Assembly (NCBI GenBank): GCA_963697995.1
Contig: OY969110.1
Span: 868,001-932,000, forward strand
DNA: 64,000 nucleotides
DNA from: MFD00082-c5 sp963697995
GTDB taxonomy: Bacteria > Chlamydiota > Chlamydiia > Chlamydiales > JAJFMB01
Reading direction: 5' to 3'
A model generated the notes under the pieces. It saw only the letters and a list, made by a program, of their open reading frames with translations, searched no databases and was not told the DNA's origin. Positions 43,119 through 52,398 of the stretch are shown here, piece by piece. A program made the position numbers and the translations under genes. The first letter of the stretch is position 1. Each line of letters opens with the position of its first letter.

Positions 43119-45122
43119 ATGGTCGTTTTAAAGGTTGATAAGTGGTTATCTCTTGTCGAGCAATTGATTCAATCTAAGAGTGTCGAAGAGAGGTTAGAGA
43201 GGGTTGAAGCTTTTATTCATGGGGCTCCTTTTAAGTTTGTTCTTATCACAAAACCGATCGAAATTCTCGTTTTAAAAGCGCTTATTGCCCTTGATCAAGA
43301 GGCCACTTTACTTCAAGGGGTCGATGGGACGGAAGAGGAGTTTATTCCTTTTGTAAAAAGTCTTGTTGCGGTTGAAGAGTTTTACAAAGAGATTGGGGGG
43401 CTTGTTGGGTATTATGTCAAAGTGCTTGAGCTCTATCTTGAGACTAAGAGCGAAGAGTGTGCTTATTTTAAGCCTTCGGGGTTAGATATCTCTAAAGAGT
43501 GTCCAAGACACCTTATCAAAGAAGCGCTTCTCTCTTTAGATCGGATAGGAGCGCTTTATCCTGTTGGAGGGGCAGGTGATAGGCTCGATTTCAGGGATGA
43601 GGAGACAGGAGCTTGTCAGTCAGTTGCGATGTATCCCTTTATGGGGCGCTCCCTTTTAGAAGCGCTTGTGAGGGATGTGAGGGGCTTAGAGTATCTGGCA
43701 GAAAAATTGACGGGGCGCCCCCATAAGATCCCTTTGATGTTTATGACTTCTTTAGAAAAACAGAACCATGAGCAGGTGGTGAAATGTTTGACTCTACACA
43801 ATTTCTTCGGTAAGTCACCACAAGACTTTTTAGTTGCCTCTCAACCTTTAGTCCCTGTGATCGATGAGGAGGGACATTTTGTTTTAACAGCCCCTTTAAA
43901 GCTTTTCCTAAAGCCCGGAGGGCATGGTGCCATCTGGAAAGTGGCCCTTCAGCACAAAGCCTTTGAGTGGTTTGAGAAGAGGGGCGTCTCTTATTTCTTT
44001 CTAAGGCAGATCAATAACCCGATTGGTGGGGTGGATAAGCATCTTATAGCCCTTTTGGGGCAAGGGATTTTTGAGCAAAAGGCGTTTGGTTTTTCTGTTT
44101 GTGAGAGGCGTGTCAAATCGCATGAGGGGATGGTTGCCAGAATAGAAATGGGGAAAGTTGAGTGGATTGGAAATATTGAATATACCGATTTTAAAAAAAG
44201 GGGAATTCAAGATGAGCCCGAAAAAAGTTCAAGCTCTTATTCTGCCTTTCCTGCCAATACCAACATTTTGTTTGCAAACTTAAAGAGTGTGAAAGAGGCA
44301 GCTTTAGCAAATCCCCATCCAGGGCTTTTGTTAAATCCAAAGCTTGAGGTAAGTCAAGGGGTAATGGGAGGAAGGCTTGAGAGTGCCATGCAACATATAG
44401 GAGATATTTTTACAGTACCTTTAAATCAAAAAGAGTGTCCCACTTTTGTGATGTTTAACAAAAGGCATAAAACAATTTCCCCGATCAAAAGGGGGTTTAC
44501 CGAATCGATTCTGGAGACTCCCTTTGCCGCTCTTTACGACACGCTTCAATTGGCAAGAGAGCTTTTCAAAGAAAAGTTATTAGTTGATCTCCCCAAACTT
44601 CCTGAAGAGGGGCATTTTTGTGAAGGGGTCGCCCCTTTTATGATAACTTATCATCCCGCTTTAGGTCCCCTTTATGATGTGATAGCCCAAAAGATACAGC
44701 GGGGACATATAAGTTTTGGAAGTGAGTTGGTCTTGGAGATTGCAGAGCTTGAGATGAGGGATTTTGACTTGAAAGGCTCTTTTATTGTGGAGGCAGAAGA
44801 GCTTACTGGTAGATGTTATATGAATCATTGCAAGATTGTGAATCGGGGCGTTTCTTCTATGGGTGTTCAAGAGGTGGCAAGGGGTGAAGTTAACCGACTT
44901 GAGTCTCTTCACATAAAAATTTTAGGGAATGGGGAGTTTTTTGCGGAAAATGTCGTTTTCGAAGGAACATTTGAAATTGTCGTCAAAGAGAACACCTGCG
45001 TGAGGGCTAAGATGAGGGATGGAAAAGTGGTCTTTGTCGAAGAGAAATTACAGATTTCCCCTTGGGTCTACTCGTTTAATGAACTAGATGAAATCGTTTT
45101 GAAAAAGGGGAAACTTATTTAG
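43119..45122 (+). CDS. UGP3-like UTP-sugar-1-phosphate uridylyltransferase
   Basis: 667 residues, much longer than the usual bacterial GalU or the 450-residue chlamydial pyrophosphorylase. The nucleotide-binding loop LYPVGGAGDRLDF lies near residue 148, then KIPLMFMTS, LKPGGHGAIWKVA and AFPANTNILFANL, and a C-terminal left-handed helix region (RGHISFGSELVLEIAE). This set and order match plant chloroplast UGP3, which makes UDP-glucose for sulfolipids. It probably makes UDP-glucose or a related UDP-sugar. The stop TAG is the first triplet of an adjacent MITE, so the last residues may be altered. Confidence 0.8.
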   Translation: MVVLKVDKWLSLVEQLIQSKSVEERLERVEAFIHGAPFKFVLITKPIEILVLKALIALDQEATLLQGVDGTEEEFIPFVKSLVAVEEFYKEIGGLVGYYVKVLELYLETKSEECAYFKPSGLDISKECPRHLIKEALLSLDRIGALYPVGGAGDRLDFRDEETGACQSVAMYPFMGRSLLEALVRDVRGLEYLAEKLTGRPHKIPLMFMTSLEKQNHEQVVKCLTLHNFFGKSPQDFLVASQPLVPVIDEEGHFVLTAPLKLFLKPGGHGAIWKVALQHKAFEWFEKRGVSYFFLRQINNPIGGVDKHLIALLGQGIFEQKAFGFSVCERRVKSHEGMVARIEMGKVEWIGNIEYTDFKKRGIQDEPEKSSSSYSAFPANTNILFANLKSVKEAALANPHPGLLLNPKLEVSQGVMGGRLESAMQHIGDIFTVPLNQKECPTFVMFNKRHKTISPIKRGFTESILETPFAALYDTLQLARELFKEKLLVDLPKLPEEGHFCEGVAPFMITYHPALGPLYDVIAQKIQRGHISFGSELVLEIAELEMRDFDLKGSFIVEAEELTGRCYMNHCKIVNRGVSSMGVQEVARGEVNRLESLHIKILGNGEFFAENVVFEGTFEIVVKENTCVRAKMRDGKVVFVEEKLQISPWVYSFNELDEIVLKKGKLI

Positions 45123-45264
45123 TCGGCCCTGAAAAAGTCCTCTCCAATAAAAAGTGCCCCTTTTGACAAAAAAAGCGTTTTACTCCTCACCAAACCCCAC
45201 AAGGGGGTTTGGATCGCTCACCGCTTTTTTTGTTGCAAAAGGATCGCTTTTTCAGGGCCAACTA
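45120..45264. mobile_element. MITE-like element, family I, copy 3 (145 bp)
   Basis: TAGTCGGCCCTGAAAAAGT left and CTTTTTCAGGGCCAACTA right, with an internal deletion relative to copy 1. Forms the stop codon of the upstream gene. Confidence 0.8.
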
Positions 45265-45290
45265 CTTAAAATGTAAGCTTCTCCTAACTC

Positions 45291-45632
45291 TTAAATAAGT
45301 GCCGCAGGACCAATAAGTGCAATAGATGCAACTGCCGCAACGATTAGCGCTACTCCCAAGATATTTAAAGCAATTCTTGCCTCTTTTTGAGATTTCAAGT
45401 TTTTTTCTGCAATAAGAATTAAGCTGAAACCCAAAAGCATCGTCAATGTTCCGGCGCCAGCTCCTGTTGAAAGGAAAGCTATTGAGCTTGTCCAAACAGC
45501 TCTTGTTGTTGGGACGACATGATTTGTAAAGTTGACACTGATTTTCTTTCCGCACCATCTGGCGCTGTTTACGATTGTTTCTTTGCACGCCGTAAACGAT
45601 GTTGAAAATGTTGCTCCAATTGTTGTTGACAT
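45291..45632 (-). CDS. small hairpin membrane protein, Inc-like
   Basis: 113 residues from ATG 45632 with AGGAGG five bases upstream. Residues 45-75 and 87-112 are two hydrophobic stretches separated by about 12 charged residues (AEKNLKSQKEARI). The bilobed layout resembles Inc proteins and other chlamydial small membrane proteins. No sequence family recognised; localisation is inference. Divergent from prfB. Confidence 0.55.
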   Translation of the reverse strand: MSTTIGATFSTSFTACKETIVNSARWCGKKISVNFTNHVVPTTRAVWTSSIAFLSTGAGAGTLTMLLGFSLILIAEKNLKSQKEARIALNILGVALIVAAVASIALIGPAALI

Positions 45633-45768
45633 ACCGCCTCCTAAAAAATTAATGGTATTAAAATAAAATTTTTAAAATCGGTAGTTTATCTTTTTTATTT
45701 TTTATGAGCAAGAAAAAAAAACGGTGTTTTGGTAATATGTACTTATGAACAAAAAAAGGAGTTCTTAA

Positions 45769-46867
45769 ATGACAGGTCAAGAGATGCAAGAAGCAGCTGC
45801 AGATATCTTTAAAAGGCTCTCTCACATGTGGAGGTATCTTTGACCTCGCTAACAAAGAGAGTTTGTTAAAGGAGTTAGAGTCAAAAACTGAGGCTGCCGA
45901 TTTTTGGGACGATAATACAGAAGCCAAAAAAGTGATCGCTTCTTGTCAGGCTTTGAAGGCCTGGCTTATTCCATATTACGAACTTAAAAGTCGGTTTGAA
46001 TCTGTTAAAGGCATCTTAGATGATGCCATTTTGCTAGAAGACCAAGAGCTTTTAAACGCTTTAGAAAAAGAGATTGTCGAGATCACTTCGGGTTTAAATG
46101 AGCTTGAAATAAGAAAAATGCTTTCAGGTGAGCTCGATGATAAATCGTGCTATTTAAGCATCAATGCAGGTGCCGGGGGCACTGAGGCTTGTGATTGGGT
46201 TTTAATGCTCTCTCGGATGTATGAGAGATGGGCTCTTCTTCGAAAATGGAAGGTTGAAGTGGTCGATGTAGTGGATGGGGACGTGGCTGGTATTAAAAGC
46301 ACTACCTTGAAGCTGATGGGTCCTTTTGCCTACGGGTATGCCAAAGCTGAGAAGGGTGTCCACAGGCTTGTAAGAATTTCTCCTTTCGATAGCGGAGCTA
46401 GGCGTCACACAAGTTTTGCCTCTGTTGATGTCACGCCAGAAATTACAGATGACATCGTCGTTGATATTCGCCCCGAAGATATTAGAATAGACACGTTTAG
46501 AGCGTCTGGTGCTGGAGGACAACACGTCAATAGAACCGATTCTGCCGTTAGAATCACGCACATTCCTTCAAATATTGTGGTTTCTTGTCAAAGTCAACGC
46601 TCCCAATTGCAAAACAAAGAGTCGTGCTTTAAAATGCTGCGGTCAAAGCTTTATGAGATTCAAGTCTCTGAAAGGGAAAAAGCTTTGGAAAAAATGGGGG
46701 GAGAGAAAAAAGATATTGCTTGGGGCAGTCAAATCCGCAATTATGTATTTCAGCCCTACACTTTGGTCAAGGATACGCGCACTAAAGTGGAATCGGGTAA
46801 TATTCAAGCCGTCATGGATGGAGAAATTGATCTGTTTGTCAATGCGTATTTAAAAGAGTTTGGGTGA
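45769..46867 (+). CDS. prfB: peptide chain release factor 2, programmed +1 frameshift
   Basis: Full protein of about 365 residues encoded in two frames. The first 24 codons start at ATG 45769 (AAGGAG upstream) and end at in-frame TGA 45841-45843. The slippery site GGAGGTATCTTTGAC gives CTT-TGA-C, preceded by an SD-like GGAGG, exactly the autoregulatory signal of bacterial prfB: low RF2 slows termination at UGA and permits the shift. After the shift the protein runs DLANKESLLKELE. GGQ motif in RASGAGGQHVNRTDS near residue 250. Recognises UGA and UAA. Overlaps the next gene region closely. Confidence 0.97.
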
Positions 46868-46871
46868 GTTT

Positions 46872-47399
46872 ATGAAAGAAAAAGAAAAGTTGGAAATCGA
46901 TATTCGGTATACAGAACCCTCTGATGGAAAATATCTTAAAGAGTGGCTTTTGCAAAAAGACGTCGGTAGGTGGTTTCCTATGTTTGGAGAAATTGAAGTC
47001 GAGGATGCTGTTAATCGTTGGCTAAGCTTCGCTCGGTATAAGTGTAGTTTAACTGCCGTTTTAAATGGTTTACCCATTGGATTGACAACTCTTTATTTGA
47101 ATCCTTATAAAAAAATTGCTCATCAGTGTGAATTTGGAATTATTGTGGGAAAAGATTATAGAGGGAAGGGCGTTGGGACGGAACTTCTTAAAAACTTGAT
47201 CCATTTAGGAAAAGATTATTTTAACATTGAGTTGTTGCATTTACAGGTATACGACCAAAATCCTGCAATTCATCTTTATGAAAAATTTGGTTTTAAGGAG
47301 TTTGGGCGGCAAACTCATTGGATCAAAGAGGAGGAAGGGGTTTATCAGGCAAGAATTTTTATGGAGAAATTTTTGAAACCCGAGATTGAAAAAAAGTAA
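46872..47399 (+). CDS. GNAT-family N-acetyltransferase
   Basis: 175 residues from ATG 46872, five bases after the prfB stop. The acetyl-CoA motif VGKDYRGKGVGTELLKNLI and later HLQVYDQNPAIHLYEKFGF are typical of GNAT enzymes; the N-terminal DGKYLKEWLLQKDVGRWFPM resembles RimJ-like and yhhY-like members. The substrate is unknown. The C. trachomatis acetyltransferase gene next to prfB and yebC is the probable orthologue. Likely co-transcribed with prfB. Confidence 0.88.
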   Translation: MKEKEKLEIDIRYTEPSDGKYLKEWLLQKDVGRWFPMFGEIEVEDAVNRWLSFARYKCSLTAVLNGLPIGLTTLYLNPYKKIAHQCEFGIIVGKDYRGKGVGTELLKNLIHLGKDYFNIELLHLQVYDQNPAIHLYEKFGFKEFGRQTHWIKEEEGVYQARIFMEKFLKPEIEKK

Positions 47400-47457
47400 T
47401 TCTTTCAGTTATAATAAGCACTACTTTTTTTGAGGATTGTTGTTTAAGGAGTAAAAG

Positions 47458-48171
47458 ATGGCAGGACATAGTAAATGGGCCAATATAAAATTTAGAAAAG
47501 AAAAGGCCGATGCTAAAAAGGGGAAGGTTTTTTCAAGAATTGCCAAAGAGATTATTAGTGCCGTGAAATTAGGGGGGGCAGATCCTCAGTCAAATCCTCG
47601 TCTTAGAGTCGTTTTAGCCAAAGCTAAAGAGGCGAACGTTCCAAATGATGTGATCGACAGAAACATCAAAAAAGGAGCCAATATCGACCAGGCCGATTTT
47701 AGCGAGATGACGTATGAGCTTTATGGGCATGGGGGAGTGGGTTTGATTGTCGACGTCATGACAGACAACAAAAATCGCATCTCCTCCGATATGCGGATTG
47801 CAACGAATAAGAGAGGGGGCACTGTAGCCACTCCCGGTTCGGTGGCTTTCAATTTTGAGAGAAAAGGGATCATCACGATTCTTAAAGGGTCTCACAACGA
47901 AGATGAGCTTTTTTTAATGGCCACTGAGGCAGGAGCTGAAGATTTTGAAGTGGAAGATGGGGCCTTTATTGTGACAACGGATCCTCAATCGCTATATCAA
48001 GTGAAGGAAGCATTGCTTTCAAAAGGAATTGTTTCACAAGAGGTCGCTCTTGAGATGATTCCTAAGACTTTAGTGGCAGTCGACGACGAAATAGGAAAAG
48101 CTAACCAAGATTTGATCGATTGGTTAGAGGCTTTAGACGATGTCGATGCCGTTTTTCATAATATGGAATAA
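47458..48171 (+). CDS. yebC: YebC/PmpR-family protein (probable transcription/translation regulator)
   Basis: 237 residues, starting MAGHSKWANIKFRKEKADAK, the invariant N-terminus of the family. RKGIITI, DEDELFL-type (NEDELFLMATEAGAED) and the C-terminal VDAVFHNME ending also fit. YebC members bind DNA in some bacteria and others relieve ribosome stalling at proline stretches; the job here is not settled. TATAAT lies at 47410-47415 upstream. Located 20 bases before proS, consistent with a link to translation. Confidence 0.95.
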   Translation: MAGHSKWANIKFRKEKADAKKGKVFSRIAKEIISAVKLGGADPQSNPRLRVVLAKAKEANVPNDVIDRNIKKGANIDQADFSEMTYELYGHGGVGLIVDVMTDNKNRISSDMRIATNKRGGTVATPGSVAFNFERKGIITILKGSHNEDELFLMATEAGAEDFEVEDGAFIVTTDPQSLYQVKEALLSKGIVSQEVALEMIPKTLVAVDDEIGKANQDLIDWLEALDDVDAVFHNME

Positions 48172-48191
48172 TTGATAAGGAAAAAAATAAA

Positions 48192-49679
48192 ATGACATCG
48201 GCGATTTCTCCAACAAGACAAGAAGATTATCCAGAGTGGTACCAACAGGTGATTGTGGCAGCGGATTTGGCTGAAAATGCCCCCGTTCGCGGTTGTATGG
48301 TGATTAAGCCCTGGGGCTATGGGATCTGGGAAATTATTCAGAAGGGGTTGGATGAAAGAATCAAGGCCACAGGGCATGAAAATGCGTATTTTCCCTTGTT
48401 TATTCCTCTTAGTTTTTTTGAAAAGGAAGCAAAACACGTCGAAGGGTTTGCCAAAGAGTGTGCCGTGGTTACACATCACAGGTTATCTGAAAAGGATGGG
48501 AAGCTTATTCCGACAGGAGAGCTTGAAGAGCCTCTCATCGTAAGACCCACCTCGGAGACGATTATTGGCGATGCGTTTGCCAGATGGGTTAAGTCTTATA
48601 GGGATTTGCCTCTTTTGATCAACCAATGGGCAAACGTGGTGCGCTGGGAAATGCGTCCTCGTATATTTTTGAGGACGACCGAATTTTTATGGCAAGAGGG
48701 GCATACCGCGCACGCAAATGCTGAAGAGGCTTTAGCTGAGTCTCAATTGATGCTTAATGAGTATAGAAAGTTTATGGAAGAGACTTTGGCGCTTCCAGTC
48801 ATCGTGGGAGAGAAATCTCCAGGTGAGCGGTTTCCAGGAGCTGTGAGTACTTTTACCCTTGAGGCCATGATGCAAGACAGAAAAGCGCTTCAGGCAGGAA
48901 CCTCCCACTATTTAGGACAAAGTTTTTCAAAAGCTTCCGAGATAAAATTTAGCAACAAAGAGGGACAGTTAGAGTATGCGTATACGACCTCTTGGGGTGT
49001 GACGACAAGAATGATTGGCGCTGTGATCATGGTCCACTCAGATGACGATGGGCTCTGTCTTCCTCCTCGGATTGCTCCAAAACAGGTGGTGATCATTCCT
49101 GTGATTCCAAAAGAGGAGATGAGAGAGCAGATTTTAAAAGCTTGTGACGAACTTGTTAAAAAACTTCCAGGCGTTCGAGTCTTTGTCGATAAGCGGGATC
49201 TTCGGGGAGGGGAAAAGTCTTGGGAGTGGATTAAGAAAGGGGTTCCTATCCGCATTGAGGTTGGTCCAAGAGATTTGGAGAGTCAATCGGTATCTCTTTT
49301 AAGACGAGACAAGGGGCACAAAGAGAGACAATCCGTATTAATAACCGATCTTCCAAAAGTGATTCCTTCTTATTTAGAGCAGATTCAATCAAATATGTTT
49401 GAAAAGGCAAAAAATTTAAGAGATGCCAACATTGTTGACTCTTTAAAAACTTTCGAGGAGTTAAAGGCGTTTTTCACCCCAAAAAATAAGGATAAGCCAG
49501 AAATTCACGGGGGGTTTGTGAAAGCCAAATGGTGTGGCGATGAAGCGACTGAGGAGATGCTCTCCGATCTTAAAGTCTCGATTCGATGCTTGCCCATAGA
49601 GCAATCAGGGACTGAAGGGAAGTGCATTTTAACGGGAAGGCCAGCCACTTTAGATGCTATTTTTGCTAAATCATATTAA
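48192..49679 (+). CDS. proS: prolyl-tRNA synthetase, archaeal/eukaryotic-type
   Basis: 495 residues. Class II motifs: motif 2 VVRWEMRPRIFLRTTEFLWQ and motif 3 in the GAVIMVHSDDDGLCLPPR region. No editing (INS) domain is inserted between motifs 2 and 3, unlike the 570-580-residue bacterial enzyme I expect in Chlamydia. The C-terminal ProRS-specific domain with ending AKWCGDEATEEM...CILTGRPATLDAIFAKSY is of the short archaeal/eukaryotic type. Charges tRNA-Pro; lack of INS means Ala-tRNA-Pro editing would need another protein. Confidence 0.93.
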   Translation: MTSAISPTRQEDYPEWYQQVIVAADLAENAPVRGCMVIKPWGYGIWEIIQKGLDERIKATGHENAYFPLFIPLSFFEKEAKHVEGFAKECAVVTHHRLSEKDGKLIPTGELEEPLIVRPTSETIIGDAFARWVKSYRDLPLLINQWANVVRWEMRPRIFLRTTEFLWQEGHTAHANAEEALAESQLMLNEYRKFMEETLALPVIVGEKSPGERFPGAVSTFTLEAMMQDRKALQAGTSHYLGQSFSKASEIKFSNKEGQLEYAYTTSWGVTTRMIGAVIMVHSDDDGLCLPPRIAPKQVVIIPVIPKEEMREQILKACDELVKKLPGVRVFVDKRDLRGGEKSWEWIKKGVPIRIEVGPRDLESQSVSLLRRDKGHKERQSVLITDLPKVIPSYLEQIQSNMFEKAKNLRDANIVDSLKTFEELKAFFTPKNKDKPEIHGGFVKAKWCGDEATEEMLSDLKVSIRCLPIEQSGTEGKCILTGRPATLDAIFAKSY

Positions 49680-49763
49680 AAAGAGCGTTTAAAAATTTTG
49701 ATTTAGAATTCTTGTTTCAAAAAAAAGATATACTATTTTCTTGAAATTGAGTATGTGTTCAGA

Positions 49764-51239
49764 ATGGACACAATCGATAAGAAAATGGTTTATCAAAATT
49801 TTACCCTGCTTTGTGTGTGTTTTCTACTTTTTGGCTGTTGTTTGTGCCCAAGAGCCAAACGGATCGATGCTCCAAAAGTGGCTCTTGAGGAGTCTGTTCA
49901 GAACAAGGGATTTCAAAGGGGGGAGTTGCCACTCGATTGGTGGAGAGTTTTTCAAGACCCTCAGTTAACACAATTTATTGAAAAAGCTTTTCAAAATAAT
50001 CCCACACTCCATGCGGCAAGAGCTCGTATTTTACTTGCAGCTGCCAAAGCTAAAAATATTCGGGCCAATCTTTTCCCAAATATTTTATGGGGAGCTGATG
50101 TTTCTTCTCAAAAATTAAGTGAAACAGGGCTTGTTCCTTTTAACTTAAATCCTCCTCCGACAGCTGCGAATACCCCTTTGGTGTTCCCGGCAGGCTTTGA
50201 TCACATTCCTGTCTACTTTACCCAAACAGAAACAGAGTTTATTCTAACGTATGAGTTTGATCTTTGGGGTAAAAACCGCAACGCTCTAAAAGCGGCTAAG
50301 GGGGAAATGTTTGCAAAAGTGGCAGACATGGCGTTTGCTCAATTAGAGCTTGGGATCGAGGTTGCAAAAAGTTATTATGAGCTCCAAATCAATTATAGAC
50401 GAGAGGAGATTGCTAAAACTTTGGTGGCTCTACAAGAAGAGTTTCTCGATCTGACCAAAAAGAGATTGTTAGACAATCTCGATAGCCGCATTTCTATAAA
50501 TACCATTGAAGTTGAGCTTACCACTCTAAAACAGACCCTTTTAACTATACAACAAGATATTTTTTTAAAAGAAGATCAGCTTAAAACGTATCTTGCAGCA
50601 GATTTTACTGAGTCTATTTTTGCTGTTGAAAAGGTAGAATTGCCAAAAATACCTGTTCCAGAAAATTTGCCCCTCCATCTTTTATCCAATCGTCCAGATA
50701 TCTCCTCGCAGCTTTGGATTATCGAATCGGCGGGTAAACAAATCGATGTGGCAAAGGCGGGGTTTTATCCCGATTTTAATTTAGCGGCTCTCTTTGGTTA
50801 TCAGACGATTCATCTCTCAAAACTGTTTGAGGGACCAAGTGTTTACTACAACGTGAACCCGGCGGTGACTCTCCCCTTTTTTGATGGGGGACGGTTGATG
50901 GCTAATTTGCGCATAAGCGAAGTCAACTACGATCTTGCAGTTTTTAAATATAACGAACTTGTGCTTAAGGCCACAAGAGAGGTTTTAGATGCTCTTTCCT
51001 TAATCTCAAGCTATGAAAAGCAAGAAAGGCAAGCCATAAAACGGTTTGAACTTCAGGAGAATCTTTTACAACTAATGGAAATGCGTGTTAAAAATCATTT
51101 AAATTCACAGTTAGACATGATCAAGAGCCGGCAAAATATGTTAATAGCACAAGATCAGGAAATTCAAGTTTTAGCACAGAGAATCGACGCCTCTTTATCT
51201 CTTATTAAAGCACTTGGGGGAGGATTTAGTTGTGACTGA
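49764..51239 (+). CDS. outer membrane efflux lipoprotein, TolC/NodT family
   Basis: 491 residues from ATG 49764 (GTG 49755 and ATG 49785 are also possible). A signal sequence with lipobox (TLLCVCFLLFGCC) predicts a lipid-anchored outer membrane protein. The mature part has the duplicated long-helix structure of TolC-like channels (QFIEKAFQNNPTLHAARARI; LLSNRPDISSQLWIIESAGK; VNPAVTLPFFDGGRLMANLR). First gene of an efflux operon with the adaptor and inner membrane pump downstream. The overlap with the next gene suggests joint translation. Confidence 0.88.
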   Translation: MDTIDKKMVYQNFTLLCVCFLLFGCCLCPRAKRIDAPKVALEESVQNKGFQRGELPLDWWRVFQDPQLTQFIEKAFQNNPTLHAARARILLAAAKAKNIRANLFPNILWGADVSSQKLSETGLVPFNLNPPPTAANTPLVFPAGFDHIPVYFTQTETEFILTYEFDLWGKNRNALKAAKGEMFAKVADMAFAQLELGIEVAKSYYELQINYRREEIAKTLVALQEEFLDLTKKRLLDNLDSRISINTIEVELTTLKQTLLTIQQDIFLKEDQLKTYLAADFTESIFAVEKVELPKIPVPENLPLHLLSNRPDISSQLWIIESAGKQIDVAKAGFYPDFNLAALFGYQTIHLSKLFEGPSVYYNVNPAVTLPFFDGGRLMANLRISEVNYDLAVFKYNELVLKATREVLDALSLISSYEKQERQAIKRFELQENLLQLMEMRVKNHLNSQLDMIKSRQNMLIAQDQEIQVLAQRIDASLSLIKALGGGFSCD

Positions 51240-52398
51240 AGAGATTGAAAATCACAATAATCATAAGAATAATAAAATCATTTATTTTACTCTTCTTATT
51301 CTTTTTTTAGCAATTTGTTGGTTTTGTTACTGGTTTTTCTATTCGCGGTATCACCAATACACAGACGATGCGTATGCCAATGGTAGCCTTGTGAATATCA
51401 ATGCGGCAGTTTCTGGTTCCGTGATCGCTTTTTATGCGGACAATACCGATTTGGTTAAAGAGGGGCAATTACTGATCTCTTTAGACCCGACCCCTTACCG
51501 AGTTGATTATGAGAGGGAACTTGCGGATTTAGGAGCGACTATTCTTAAAGTAAAACAACTCTACGATGCCGTGATAGAAAATAGGGCCTATGTCAATAGC
51601 AAGAAAGTTGCAGTTTCTAGGGCTCAGTACGATTTTGATAACCGCAAGGGGTTAATCGGCTCGAAAGCGATCTCTGATGAGGAGTTTGTTCATGCCGAGG
51701 AGGATTTGAGGATTGCTCAGTTTGAGCTTGATGAAGCTCAAGCCAAACTGCAAGGGGCATTAGATGCGGTGGGAGGACATCCGTTTGAGAAACACCCTCT
51801 TATCGAAAGTCAAAAAAATAAAGTGCGAAACGCTTTTTATCAACTCTCTCATTGTTCGATTTATGCTCCCATAACAGGGTACGTGGCGAAGAGAGTTGTC
51901 GATGTGGGGCAGTGGGCTTTGCAAAATACCAATTTGATGAGCATTATTCCAAAAGATTATGTCTGGGTTGATGCGAACTTTAAAGAGACGCAGTTGACAA
52001 AGATGAGGATTGGACAGCCGGCAAGGGTTTGGTTTGATCTTTACGGCTCAAAAGTTGAGTATAAGGGAAAAGTGCTAGGAATTGCTTCTGGTTCTGGAAG
52101 TGTTTTTTCGATCATTCCTCCTCAGAATGCTACAGGAAACTGGATCAAAATTTTACAGCGCTTGGCTGTAAGAATTAGCTTAGATCCTGAAACTTTGGAA
52201 AAATATCCGACAAGGCTTGGAATATCAGCGGAAGTTTATGTCGATGTTACCGATCAAGATTTGCCGATGCTTGCAGAAGTGCCAAGTACAAAAGTTGTGA
52301 CAAAGACTGAAGTTTTTGATATCGATATGGAACCTCTCAATACACTAATGGAAAAAATGATAACATGTCAAAAGAGTATTACAAGGGCTGGAAATTAG
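51232..52398 (+). CDS. EmrA-like membrane fusion protein
   Basis: 388 residues from GTG 51232, selected because GGAGG lies nine bases upstream; it overlaps the previous stop by 8 bases. One N-terminal membrane helix (IIYFTLLILFLAICWFCYW), then the lipoyl/hairpin/beta-barrel pattern of HlyD/EmrA adaptors: VNINAAVSGSVIAFYADNTD, a coiled-coil hairpin at 95-190 and VDANFKETQLTKMRIGQPA. Joins the inner membrane pump to the outer membrane channel. Final 35 bases overlap emrB. Confidence 0.92.
   Translation: MTEEIENHNNHKNNKIIYFTLLILFLAICWFCYWFFYSRYHQYTDDAYANGSLVNINAAVSGSVIAFYADNTDLVKEGQLLISLDPTPYRVDYERELADLGATILKVKQLYDAVIENRAYVNSKKVAVSRAQYDFDNRKGLIGSKAISDEEFVHAEEDLRIAQFELDEAQAKLQGALDAVGGHPFEKHPLIESQKNKVRNAFYQLSHCSIYAPITGYVAKRVVDVGQWALQNTNLMSIIPKDYVWVDANFKETQLTKMRIGQPARVWFDLYGSKVEYKGKVLGIASGSGSVFSIIPPQNATGNWIKILQRLAVRISLDPETLEKYPTRLGISAEVYVDVTDQDLPMLAEVPSTKVVTKTEVFDIDMEPLNTLMEKMITCQKSITRAGN

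Noticed and set aside
45863..46867. prfB starting at the TTG 45863
   Set aside because: The true N-terminus is 24 codons plus a programmed shift upstream, shown by the conserved frameshift signal.
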